Shown: positions 56,587 through 64,000 of the stretch, one piece after another
How the letters are laid out: every line of letters starts with the position of its first letter
Position numbering within the stretch: position 1 is the stretch's first letter
Assembly: GCA_946566685.1 (NCBI GenBank)
Contig: CAMNXA010000001.1
Location: 186,001-250,000 of the forward strand
Direction of reading: 5' to 3'
Origin: an uncultured Lachnospiraceae bacterium
GTDB lineage: Bacteria > Bacillota > Clostridia > Lachnospirales > Lachnospiraceae
DNA: 64,000 nt
The notes under the pieces: model-generated
What the model was told of the DNA's origin: nothing
Seen by the model: only the letters and a program-made list of their open reading frames with translations
Databases searched by the model: none
Translations under genes and position numbers: made by a program

Positions 56587-57402
56587 TCAGACAAACTTAA
56601 TACTCGTCACAGGATGTGTTTTTCTTTTATCTTCCGGTGGTAATTTCATATAGTCTCCAAATTCAAAGCCAAGCCACCCCTGATAATCTTTCACACCTTC
56701 AAATTCATAACCTTCAAACAAAATTGGCGCAGTTTCCGCAAACCATTTTCTGTAATATCCATCCAACTTTTTAGGAGCGGGATAGGTAAGCGTTCTTACT
56801 ACTTTGCTGGTGTCCGAATGAACTTTCAGAATTAATCCCCTATACATCCTTTTAATGCTTCTGTCAGGTATCATGGATAATATGCTATAAACAATTCGAT
56901 GTACCCTGCTCTGGCTTTCCCGTTTTCCTACCTTTGACCATAAAATTTTCCTGACACAAAAACATCGAAACTTATGTATTTTACGGAGTACTCTATTATC
57001 AGGTGTTCCATCTATCGGAAAAATATCAAGAAACATTCCCTGTTCATACTCCATATGATCCTGATTTTCTCTTACAAACAAAGTACCCTTTCTCCGTAGT
57101 TTTGCATAACCCCATCTATATCCTTCTGTTCTCTCCATATTCTGAAAATAAAATCTGGAATGATCCAATTTTTCATCAATAATAGAACAAAATTTTTCAT
57201 ATTCCGGACGGAGCATTGCAACATCCGCATCATCATCCCATGGAATAAATCCACCATGTCTGACCGCCCCCAAAAGAGTGCCGCCTATTATGGTATATTT
57301 GATATTATTTTCTTTACAGATTCTATCTACCTCAATAAGCATCTCGAGTTCTATCTTATGCAGCCGTTCCAACATTTCCCCCGTCAATTCCATACCTATC
57401 AT
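56587..57402 (-). CDS. LicD-family phosphotransferase
   Basis: A 271-aa protein with the LicD nucleotidyltransferase-fold core IIGGTLLGAVRHGGF (39-52) and the metal-binding WDDDAD (55-60). LicD proteins transfer phosphocholine or related phospho-alcohols from CDP donors to sugars, the same superfamily as fukutin-related ribitol-phosphate transferases. It is sandwiched by an ATGA overlap with a glycerophosphodiesterase upstream and followed by a cytidylyltransferase, so it probably transfers a CDP-linked alcohol phosphate to the glycan. The choline kinase and transporter genes of a lic system are absent. Confidence 0.9.
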   Translation of the reverse strand: MIGMELTGEMLERLHKIELEMLIEVDRICKENNIKYTIIGGTLLGAVRHGGFIPWDDDADVAMLRPEYEKFCSIIDEKLDHSRFYFQNMERTEGYRWGYAKLRRKGTLFVRENQDHMEYEQGMFLDIFPIDGTPDNRVLRKIHKFRCFCVRKILWSKVGKRESQSRVHRIVYSILSMIPDRSIKRMYRGLILKVHSDTSKVVRTLTYPAPKKLDGYYRKWFAETAPILFEGYEFEGVKDYQGWLGFEFGDYMKLPPEDKRKTHPVTSIKFV

Positions 57403-58133
57403 CCTTCATTCAAATAAACTTCCGGCTCATTTAAAAACACATCCGTAATGCCCTTCTTTTCCAATAATGCCAAATCTAATTTGCTTCCTGTTGGCCTCTC
57501 CGGATACAAATGTCCGGTAAACCACGCTCTCACACTATACTCCTGTATTTTTTCAGCCGGCAGATCCATTCCCCGCCAGTAAGGATGAAGTGCCACTGCG
57601 CCACATCCGCCCTTTAATTTATACAGGCAATCGGAAACCCTGGTATCTAAAATTCCAATCTCCGCCTGCGAATCTATATTTTTGATTTTCTCCAAAGACA
57701 GGGCACTGAAAGAAGAGTAGACGATATTCTCCTGCAACCCATATCGCTCAATCAACTCCACAATTTTTTCTTCCATTCCTGCATAAGGATAAATACTGTT
57801 CTTCAACTCTATATTGAGTTTTAATCCGCTCCGGATCCTGTCTTTCAAAAGATCAAGGACTTCTCCGATTGTCGGGATCGACTGACTGGGATTGCTGTCG
57901 GCATAGATATGCAGCCTCTTTATCTCAGAAAGCGTATAGTCCCTCACGTACCCGATGCTTTCCGTGGTTCTGTCCACTCTCTCATCGTGGATCACTACGA
58001 TTTCCCCATCTTTTGTCAGTTGGATATCCAGTTCGATTCCTGTCAGTCCATCCAGGCCTGCCGCCTTTTCAAAAGCAAGCAGCGTATTTTCCGGATATAT
58101 CTGACTGCATCCTCTGTGCGCCCATATTTTCAT
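57399..58133 (-). CDS. glycerophosphodiester phosphodiesterase
   Basis: A 244-aa GDPD-type TIM barrel. Seen: WAHRGCSQIYPENT (H6, R7), IELDIQLTKDGE with E35 and D37, and the second His in VIHDERVDRT (H49). It hydrolyses glycerophosphodiesters to glycerol-3-phosphate and an alcohol. No signal peptide is present, so it is cytoplasmic. It overlaps both neighbours by 4 nt and could supply glycerol-3-phosphate to the adjacent TagD-like enzyme or edit a phosphodiester intermediate. A role in general lipid turnover is less likely here. Confidence 0.93.
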   Translation of the reverse strand: MKIWAHRGCSQIYPENTLLAFEKAAGLDGLTGIELDIQLTKDGEIVVIHDERVDRTTESIGYVRDYTLSEIKRLHIYADSNPSQSIPTIGEVLDLLKDRIRSGLKLNIELKNSIYPYAGMEEKIVELIERYGLQENIVYSSFSALSLEKIKNIDSQAEIGILDTRVSDCLYKLKGGCGAVALHPYWRGMDLPAEKIQEYSVRAWFTGHLYPERPTGSKLDLALLEKKGITDVFLNEPEVYLNEG

Positions 58134-59476
58134 ATCTGTTTTTGCGCCTTTCTCAGTGCCAAAAACTTTTCCATAATCTCAGCCATTGTCTCCGAATCCC
58201 CTCTGGTCAGTTTAAAATCTTTCCTCGTATCACCGTTTATCATCGAAAGCATGTCACAGATTTCATACCGCAGACCATCGCCAAGAAATCTTTCAGAAAA
58301 ACGCTCCACATCGCCCGGATTCTCGTGATGCACCTCAAAATAACTTGTTTTCCACCACGGCGCTTCCACCACAATATATCCGGTCGTCCCGGATATCAAA
58401 AGTTTCCCCTCCGATTTCACTCCCAGCCCACATGTGGCTGTAGCCAGCCCGTTAGGATAACGCATATGTACCCTGGTGTATAAATCGATTCCGTTTTTAT
58501 CTTCTATTGTCTCAAATCGCAAATCCTCGTAATCCTGTCCAAATAGTTTCAGGATGGGAAGCAGACAATAACTTCCAAGTTCAATAAAACTGCCGCCATA
58601 TTCTTTGTCTGTCAGTTCTCTCTTATTGCCATCCTCCAGTTTCGTAAAACATGCTTCTACGGCTCTGATATTTCCTATTATTCCACTACAGGCAATTCCC
58701 AGAAGTTTGGCAAATCCCGGACAATATGCTGTTTTAATCCCTTCAAAAAGAACCAGATTCCTTTTTTTTGCATATGCAAACAATTCTGTCGCCTGCGCTT
58801 TGTCGAGGCATAAGGGCTTTTCGCACAATACATGTTTCCCATGCTCCAATGCCTGCTTAATGTAGCCATAATGCGTCTCATGCGGTGATGCTATATATAC
58901 GATATCTGAATTACGATAGAACTCTTCTATATCTTCATAAGCATCGATTTTCCACTTGTCGGCAAAAGCTTTAGCACTTTGAAAGTGAGGATTATACACA
59001 CATCTGGTATTGACGCCGCTGACAAGTGTTGCCTCCGGAATAAACCTGTTGGCAATCCGTCCCGTGCCAATAATCCCAATTCCCTGGATCTGTGTTTCCT
59101 GCACCCTCAGCATGGTACTGGATATATTTTTCGTTCTATCCAGATACACCACCTTGCAATAGTCATTTAAATAATCAAAAGTCCCCACCCAGTCAGATCC
59201 AACCGTAAAAATATCGATATTATATTTTTTGATATCCCGAAACTTCTGCCCCTGTGATTCCTCCACAATGATCTCATCCGCAAACCCTGTCTTTTTGACA
59301 TTCTCTATCCGGGTAATCAGGGAATCCACCACATTCAGCTTCCCCCTCGCCTGATCATATTCTTCTGTTGTAACCCCCACGATAAGATAATCCCCAAGCT
59401 GTTTCGCCCGCTGCAATAACTTGTAATGTCCCTCATGAAATAAATCGAAGGTTCCATAAGTAATTACTCTAACCAT
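58130..59476 (-). CDS. TagD-like cytidylyltransferase fused to Gfo/Idh/MocA oxidoreductase
   Basis: A 448-aa bifunctional protein. Residues 1-130 are a glycerol-3-phosphate-cytidylyltransferase-like domain: YGTFDLFHEGH with H14/H17 and RTKNISST near 118-125. Residues about 135-448 form an NAD(P)-dependent Gfo/Idh/MocA dehydrogenase: GIIGTGRIANRF, then the signature CEKPLCLDK. The fusion suggests coupled redox and CTP activation, for example reduction of a keto-polyol phosphate followed by CDP transfer. It begins 18 nt after the 840-aa gene and overlaps the glycerophosphodiesterase gene by 4 nt. Both domain calls are firm; pathway inferred. Confidence 0.9.
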   Translation of the reverse strand: MVRVITYGTFDLFHEGHYKLLQRAKQLGDYLIVGVTTEEYDQARGKLNVVDSLITRIENVKKTGFADEIIVEESQGQKFRDIKKYNIDIFTVGSDWVGTFDYLNDYCKVVYLDRTKNISSTMLRVQETQIQGIGIIGTGRIANRFIPEATLVSGVNTRCVYNPHFQSAKAFADKWKIDAYEDIEEFYRNSDIVYIASPHETHYGYIKQALEHGKHVLCEKPLCLDKAQATELFAYAKKRNLVLFEGIKTAYCPGFAKLLGIACSGIIGNIRAVEACFTKLEDGNKRELTDKEYGGSFIELGSYCLLPILKLFGQDYEDLRFETIEDKNGIDLYTRVHMRYPNGLATATCGLGVKSEGKLLISGTTGYIVVEAPWWKTSYFEVHHENPGDVERFSERFLGDGLRYEICDMLSMINGDTRKDFKLTRGDSETMAEIMEKFLALRKAQKQI

Positions 59477-59494
59477 ATCTTCTCCATATCTTCT

Positions 59495-62017
59495 CTAAGT
59501 TAGTCCGTTTATGTATTCATGTACCTTTCTGCCGCAACTCCCGTCATAATTAGCCGCTATCTCGCTATATGCTGCCAATTGTTTTTCTCTGTCAAACTGT
59601 CCGCCTGCTATCTCTCCGTCAAGGAATCTGCCCAAAGAGTTAAAACTATTCTCTATACAGGCATGTTGTAATGTCGCCGAACACTTGCAAAAACCTGGTT
59701 CATGGCTTTTCAACTCTTCCCTGTCAAATTGAATCTCCTTTTCTTCCCATTCTTCTGTTTTCATATTTTTGATACTGAATATTTTTTGCCTTTTATTCGA
59801 ATATAATTTAAAGTCTTTTCTTATCACGTCCGACTGTTTAGGCATAAATGTATAACTTTCCTCTATAAAACCTGTTTTTTCTGTCTGATCCTTTTGGAAC
59901 GAAGGCTGCCATCTGATAAACTGCCCCGTGTTTATATTTAACTTTAAATGCATATTGGCCCATCCTGGAGCAAGATACATATACTCCCCATAAAATGCGG
60001 GGAAATTAAATGCTGGTCCTTCGTCTCCCGTTAAAGAATTCACACAGGAAAATCCCTCTGGATAATCAGAATATTCTCTCACCTCACCTGTCAGAAGATT
60101 CCATCGTACAATCACTTTCCCTTCGTAAGGCATAATCCATAGTTCATCTCTGTACTCTGACAGCACAAATCCTCCACACCTGCTCTCAATCGGCAGTTCG
60201 ATAATTTGTATGTCCCCGCTTTCAATATGCAGCTTGTATATCAGATTATCTGCCGGTGACACTATATATAATTCCCCCTGGTGGATTATTGCATTGCCTG
60301 CTATGTTTTTACCATTTACATTTCTGATAAATACATCTACATGATCCTCTAAATAACAAATTTGCCCTGTTTCCGTATCAAAACGAACCACAGCAGGATA
60401 ATACAAGGGTATCAGAAGCAAATATTTATCATACTTCAATGCTAAACTAAATAATTTCTTATCTTTTATTCTTTCTTCTAACTTTATTGCCTTTTCAACA
60501 CCGTCTTTTCCAATCACAAGGATATCCTGTGCATAGTCAGGACAGGCATACAGTTTCCCATTAATTTCATACACTATGGAGTATTGTGTGTTCTTACCAT
60601 ACTCAGCCAAATCACAGAAATATTGATATCTGTATTCTTCCGGCTCGGACACATATAATTTATTACCCTGTGTTATGACAAATCTTCCATGCTCATAAAA
60701 GCTATAGTTGATAATTATCTCCTCTCTCCAACTATCCTCCCCCGGCTCCTCATGAATCCTGTCATTCAAAATAAATAACGGCTTCCCGGCCAGTCCAAAC
60801 AATGATGTCACGCTTGTCTTGTCGTCTCCTATGTATGCATCACATAAGGCAATCGTATCCGTAATATCAGGCGTTGTATCATAAATTCCCTGATCCTGTT
60901 CTATAAACAGTCTTTTCAGCGCATCATACACCGGGCGGTACTGCGGGCGCATGGAATCAAATGTTGCCTCCAACAGTGGATGTGGACGCCACAACAGACA
61001 GGCATCTTCCCGCCCCTCAAAGCATTGGAACACATAATGCATTTTCTTCAGAAAATTCTCCGTATCCGCTAACATTCCTGAAATGCTCGTATTATAGAAA
61101 TACACTTTCTTACCCGACATTTTCTTCTGCCACTCCTCAGGCCGCGGCGGTGGATTCTGGCATTTCCTGATCACTCTGTCAAATTTCGGTGAACCAAAGG
61201 GCAGAAACTTTCGATCCGGCAATTCTTTGTCAAAATATTCTCTGTACTTTGGCGACTGAATCACAATATAATCTGCATAAAGATAGGCAGAGCACAAGCT
61301 CTGCGCCTCGTTCATTCCTCCTAAAGTACTGTAATATGGAATATAAACCAATGTGTCCGTATACTTTTTCAGATTAGATGAATAATATCTTGGATGTACG
61401 CTGGTAACATGGTTCCAGTCATCGTAGGGATTATGGATATAGATAACATCCGGCTTCCTCTCTTCCAGATTGTAAGCCGTCCAGCCAACCACTTCTATGT
61501 CCTTCGGATAGTCCCCTCCCTCATAATGCATCTTACCCAGACTATGGTCGGGATTTAAATCATAATAAGGAATTGGCACACAGTATGCATCACAGTCCGG
61601 ATCTTCTTTAGCCGCAAAATACACGCTTTCCAGGCTGTCCCACATAGACGCCTTATACGGGAAAAAAACAATTTCTTTCCGTATCCGAATATCATTTTTA
61701 ACACTGTTTTCTATCTTGAGCAGCTGCTTTCGCAAGATTTTATACTCTTTATTTTCATTTACCGGCTGATCCTGCAATGCTTCAAAAACATGAAACAGTG
61801 TTTCACAGTACTCCTCCACATAGGATACTGTGACATGCCCTTCGCCTTCCGACTGCTCAATGTTTTCACCGAGCGTTACCGCGAACTCCTGACACTCACT
61901 GAGCATATTCTGTGCCTGGGCATAATTTTTCTCCTTCAATGCTTCTTTGATCTCGCCGTGCGCCTGATGCAAGCTGTCTATGAAATTGAGTATTTCCTGT
62001 CTCTGCGCTTTTCTCAT
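59495..62017 (-). CDS. glycerophosphotransferase-like protein with C-terminal repeat (propeller-like) domain
   Basis: An 840-aa protein and the first gene of the long operon. The N-terminal region (1-100) is helical. Residues about 125-430 resemble CDP-glycerol glycerophosphotransferases: VYIPYYSTLGGMN, ADYIVIQSPKYREYF, LPFGSPKFDR, LWRPHPLL, and DAYIGDDKTSVTSLFGLAGKP. Residues about 470-760 repeat beta-rich units with aromatic and Gly turns (ETGQICYL, LTGEVREY, NTGQFIRW) and look like a beta-propeller that may grip the glycan. GAGCGG-type ribosome binding sequence precedes the ATG. It probably adds a polyol-phosphate to the glycan; transferase family moderately sure, propeller by eye. Confidence 0.75.
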   Translation of the reverse strand: MRKAQRQEILNFIDSLHQAHGEIKEALKEKNYAQAQNMLSECQEFAVTLGENIEQSEGEGHVTVSYVEEYCETLFHVFEALQDQPVNENKEYKILRKQLLKIENSVKNDIRIRKEIVFFPYKASMWDSLESVYFAAKEDPDCDAYCVPIPYYDLNPDHSLGKMHYEGGDYPKDIEVVGWTAYNLEERKPDVIYIHNPYDDWNHVTSVHPRYYSSNLKKYTDTLVYIPYYSTLGGMNEAQSLCSAYLYADYIVIQSPKYREYFDKELPDRKFLPFGSPKFDRVIRKCQNPPPRPEEWQKKMSGKKVYFYNTSISGMLADTENFLKKMHYVFQCFEGREDACLLWRPHPLLEATFDSMRPQYRPVYDALKRLFIEQDQGIYDTTPDITDTIALCDAYIGDDKTSVTSLFGLAGKPLFILNDRIHEEPGEDSWREEIIINYSFYEHGRFVITQGNKLYVSEPEEYRYQYFCDLAEYGKNTQYSIVYEINGKLYACPDYAQDILVIGKDGVEKAIKLEERIKDKKLFSLALKYDKYLLLIPLYYPAVVRFDTETGQICYLEDHVDVFIRNVNGKNIAGNAIIHQGELYIVSPADNLIYKLHIESGDIQIIELPIESRCGGFVLSEYRDELWIMPYEGKVIVRWNLLTGEVREYSDYPEGFSCVNSLTGDEGPAFNFPAFYGEYMYLAPGWANMHLKLNINTGQFIRWQPSFQKDQTEKTGFIEESYTFMPKQSDVIRKDFKLYSNKRQKIFSIKNMKTEEWEEKEIQFDREELKSHEPGFCKCSATLQHACIENSFNSLGRFLDGEIAGGQFDREKQLAAYSEIAANYDGSCGRKVHEYINGLT

Positions 62018-62059
62018 CCGCCGCTCCTGTTTTGTGCCGTCAATATTTTAATTTAATAA

Positions 62060-62246
62060 GGCACATTGGTTACCCTTACGGATATTGCCAGTTTAAACCG
62101 GCTTCGCACCTTTATACATCATTGAACAGAGTTCAATGTTCTAAAGGCCTTGGCATGCCCAACTTACGTTACCGTAATACCCACACCGTCATGCACATCC
62201 ATGATGTGAACACACCACAATGCTTCTTTCCTGTGCTCACATCATG
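62060..62246 (-). ncRNA. candidate structured RNA downstream of tnpB (omegaRNA-like, or operon leader)
   Basis: This is most of the 359-nt space between the tnpB stop and the first operon gene, and it contains no protein gene. Five hairpins lie in tandem on the minus strand. They are a 14-bp stem with one G-U pair (62200-62213/62233-62246), a GUAA-loop stem (62164-62177), an 8-bp stem (62120-62138), a stem of seven pairs plus one G-U (62087-62102), and a second GUAA-loop stem closed by GGCA/TGCC (62060-62089). Position and form fit a TnpB guide RNA scaffold; a 5' leader of the glycan operon is the alternative. An AT-rich 19-nt stretch (62041-62059) follows where a guide would be. Confidence 0.45.
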
Positions 62247-62270
62247 AATGCGATTTTTATATTTCAGGAA

Positions 62271-62300
62271 ATCCTATGCAGTCTGAGGTATCTCAGTCAA
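62271..62300 (-). promoter_or_regulatory. candidate promoter for the structured RNA and glycan operon
   Basis: On the minus strand TTGACT (62300-62295) and TAGGAT (62276-62271) are separated by 18 nt. The element lies after the tnpB stop and before the hairpin cluster. Match is moderate, and other promoters could lie inside tnpB. Confidence 0.35.
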
Positions 62301-62376
62301 AAGGCGGAAACTCTTCCATATTATAAACATAGAGCAGCCCCACATTTTATCTGCATAACATTTCCATTGAAATCTT

Positions 62377-63744
62377 TTACGAATTGTCGGAAACAGGATA
62401 GGTCTTGTTTAGTCTCCTGCCTGTCTTTCCCCTGTGCAATGCGTTGGCCGCTGCGTTTTGTTTCTTATCTATCTCATATCCGCATTGACTACATGTAAAA
62501 TCATCTTTTACATAAGTTCCCTGCGCCCCGCATCTACTACATTCCCGACTGATATCTTTGCCGATCACTTCCACAATCTCTATATTGTTTTCCCTGCATT
62601 TTTGGGTAAATCTTTTTCTGATATATCCCCTCTGCCATACATTCAAGGAATAGTTTATATTCTTATTAACACCGGCCGGCATGGATTTCGGAAGCTTCGG
62701 AAGATAAAATACTTTAGGCTGTTCTGTCTCAAGCATTCGATTAAGTTCCTGATTGATATAATCATGAATCCTTGCTTCAAGCCTGGCCTTTTTATTCTGA
62801 TATTTTTTTCTACCTGGATTATTCTGCTTTTCCCTGCGATATGTCTTATTACTTTCCCTTATAAAGTCCGCAAGTTCCATATGCAGTTCTCCCAGGTGTT
62901 CCCCATATACATGCCCCTCATGGGTCGTAAACATCTGCCAGATACCTATTGATAATCCCACTTCTTTGACATATTCATCATGACACTGGACTTCCAATAC
63001 TTTGGGAATTGCAATTTCTACAGTATTGTTTTCAGCGTTCAGTTTGATATACAACTGTTTTTTATACTGATTGGTATCCGTCAGTGGTATGAATATCCGC
63101 TGGCGTTTTTCCTTGGTAGCAACAAAAATCCCATAACTGGCATTGTTTCCTTCATCCTGTTGTCCATACCGATATGCCCGCTCAGCAATAAAAAATCCAT
63201 CTGCCTTATCCGTATGCATCTTATGCAGGTTTTTACGAACCTGCCGGCGAAGATACCGGTGAAGCTTTTCTACATCAGAAATCTCCGCTAGTAACTGCTC
63301 ATACTTACTTTCCATTTCCTTGGGAATTTCCACATTTTTCCCGCATAAGATGCTGGAAAAGCAGGTATTAATCTTTGTCACAAACCTCAAATAATGCCTG
63401 TCTTCCTGTGTAAATTCCTTATTCTTCATAATTCTTCTCAGTATTTCCGACCTGACTCTCGTCCACTGTGTCTTAATATCACCCAACGCATCAAAGACAG
63501 CCAGATAAAAGTAGACGGACGGCAGCCCTAATTCAGTCCTCCGCCCGCTCTGTGTCATTTCATTTTGTACTGTATAGCCAGGATAAATCTTAGAAAGGCT
63601 ATGAATACCACCATACCGCTGATAGACATATTCTTTTACTGCATTGTAATCATCCGCAATCTCCTGAAGTTTCTGCATATCCTCATCGGGAAGCGATGTC
63701 TTACTGTACTGATGAATCGTCTTGACAATCGTAGCAGGCTCCAT
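62377..63744 (-). CDS. TnpB-family protein with apparently inactive RuvC site
   Basis: A 455-aa OrfB/TnpB homologue, with AGGAG before the ATG. The C-terminal zinc ribbon is intact (C402, C405, C418, C421) and is followed by NAAANAL, the typical RuvC-III neighbourhood. All three catalytic acids are replaced: the GIDLG-type motif reads GLSIG (S265 for Asp), the VVEDL-type strand reads VFYLPKL with no Glu (345-351), and the DRDxNAA motif reads DKKQNAA (K428 for Asp). TnpB normally cuts DNA guided by omegaRNA; nuclease-dead relatives (TldR) act as RNA-guided repressors. This one may be such a repressor or a decayed transposon gene. An intact full-length frame favours retention. Confidence 0.85.
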   Translation of the reverse strand: MEPATIVKTIHQYSKTSLPDEDMQKLQEIADDYNAVKEYVYQRYGGIHSLSKIYPGYTVQNEMTQSGRRTELGLPSVYFYLAVFDALGDIKTQWTRVRSEILRRIMKNKEFTQEDRHYLRFVTKINTCFSSILCGKNVEIPKEMESKYEQLLAEISDVEKLHRYLRRQVRKNLHKMHTDKADGFFIAERAYRYGQQDEGNNASYGIFVATKEKRQRIFIPLTDTNQYKKQLYIKLNAENNTVEIAIPKVLEVQCHDEYVKEVGLSIGIWQMFTTHEGHVYGEHLGELHMELADFIRESNKTYRREKQNNPGRKKYQNKKARLEARIHDYINQELNRMLETEQPKVFYLPKLPKSMPAGVNKNINYSLNVWQRGYIRKRFTQKCRENNIEIVEVIGKDISRECSRCGAQGTYVKDDFTCSQCGYEIDKKQNAAANALHRGKTGRRLNKTYPVSDNS

Positions 63745-63784
63745 AGTTCTCCTGTCCTAAACTATACTTATAGAGTTACAAGTG

Positions 63785-63815
63785 TATTTCGTAGAATAAG
63801 ATATTCTACGAAATA
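63785..63815. repeat. perfect 14-bp inverted repeat upstream of tnpB
   Basis: TATTTCGTAGAATA (63785-63798) and TATTCTACGAAATA (63802-63815) pair perfectly around a 3-nt AGA loop, 41-71 nt upstream of the tnpB start. It could be the left-end hairpin of the element or an operator. There is no T-run, so a terminator is unlikely. Confidence 0.85.
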
Positions 63816-63861
63816 TTTATTGGTTATCTCTTTCATTGGGTGTCCTCATTCAGCCTGACCA

Positions 63862-63881
63862 CATAATTGACCATAATTGAC
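63862..63881. repeat. tandem 10-bp direct repeat
   Basis: CATAATTGAC occurs twice head to tail (63862-63871, 63872-63881), about 120-140 nt upstream of tnpB. It may be a boundary duplication or a binding site. The rest of 63745-64000 shows no gene. Confidence 0.6.
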
Positions 63882-64000
63882 TGAAACGCATTGATATAGA
63901 GTATTATCATTCTTCTATAACAGTGAAGAGCTTAATGTCCTCTGATGTTATCTTTTCTTCTGGACATTTGCAAAATTCTCCTTCTTGACCATCTTTTTGA

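Larger units (their letters stand above)
62060..63815 (-). mobile_element. tnpB-only IS200/IS605-like element or domesticated remnant
   Basis: A tnpB-type gene is flanked upstream by a perfect 14-bp palindrome (63785-63815) and downstream by a hairpin-rich region (to 62060), as expected for subterminal palindromes of this family. No tnpA transposase gene is in the window, so it could not move alone. Ends are estimates. Confidence 0.45.

Noticed and set aside
1-64000. CRISPR arrays, tRNA and rRNA genes
   Set aside because: No regularly spaced repeats with unique spacers and no tRNA or rRNA signatures were seen on either strand by eye.

Overview
The window looks like the chromosome of a spore-forming Clostridia member, most likely Lachnospiraceae. 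The base composition is moderately AT-rich, ribosome binding sites are strong AGGAGG types, a Spo0A DNA-binding-domain gene is present, and the multidomain glycan enzymes are of a style common in that family. Taxonomy is inferred from sequence style only. All 47 genes called lie on the minus strand, so transcription runs from high to low coordinates.

Layout in transcription order. (1) 62.0-63.8 kb holds a lone IS200/IS605-type tnpB whose RuvC catalytic acids all appear replaced, followed by a dense cluster of RNA hairpins. (2) 12.0-62.0 kb is a nearly gapless run of about 35 genes, with gaps of 0-71 nt and many 4-nt overlaps, that builds and decorates a surface glycan. Its parts are: a CDP-polyol/glycerophosphate block (53.9-62.0 kb: glycerophosphotransferase-like protein, TagD-oxidoreductase fusion, glycerophosphodiesterase, LicD, IspD/TarI-type cytidylyltransferase, TPP enzyme); a HAD protein, a radical SAM protein, a GT4 and an SGNH protein (47.4-53.9 kb); a phosphoramidate block (39.5-47.4 kb); GT2, an asparagine-synthase-like protein, a GT11 fucosyltransferase, a carbamoyltransferase, SGNH and FkbM (30.0-39.5 kb); WbsX, GT2, GT4 and methyltransferases (23.5-30.0 kb); and a second phosphodiester/CDP block (12.0-23.5 kb). 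(3) 3.6-11.9 kb holds nucleotide-sugar genes (rmlD, gmd, fcl), two large membrane proteins and an AAA/PD-(D/E)XK protein with its own promoter and terminator. (4) 0-3.5 kb holds an orphan Spo0A-like regulator, an AAA ATPase behind AT-rich repeats, and two GT2 genes.

The main discovery is the set at 42.3-47.4 kb: a glutamine-kinase-like PEP-synthase homologue, a methyltransferase, a class I amidotransferase, a CTP-transferase-like protein and a CysC-like kinase. It matches, gene type for gene type, the Campylobacter jejuni Cj1415-Cj1418 pathway for the O-methyl phosphoramidate capsule modification. A large sulfotransferase-fold protein overlaps the CysC-like gene and is a candidate transferase for the 3'-phospho-CDP-amidate donor. 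A ten-G tract, the kind that phase-varies capsule genes in Campylobacter, lies in the gene immediately upstream of the block.

About half of the cluster proteins also carry an appended Rossmann-like module (a YGxGxxG-type loop, then a hydrophobic strand ending in D-N/R/S). It is fused to otherwise unrelated catalytic domains, which suggests a shared ligand or scaffold. GDP-fucose from gmd and fcl probably feeds the GT11 enzyme. No flippase, polymerase, ABC exporter or initiating phosphoglycosyltransferase is visible, so export and attachment functions must lie elsewhere.
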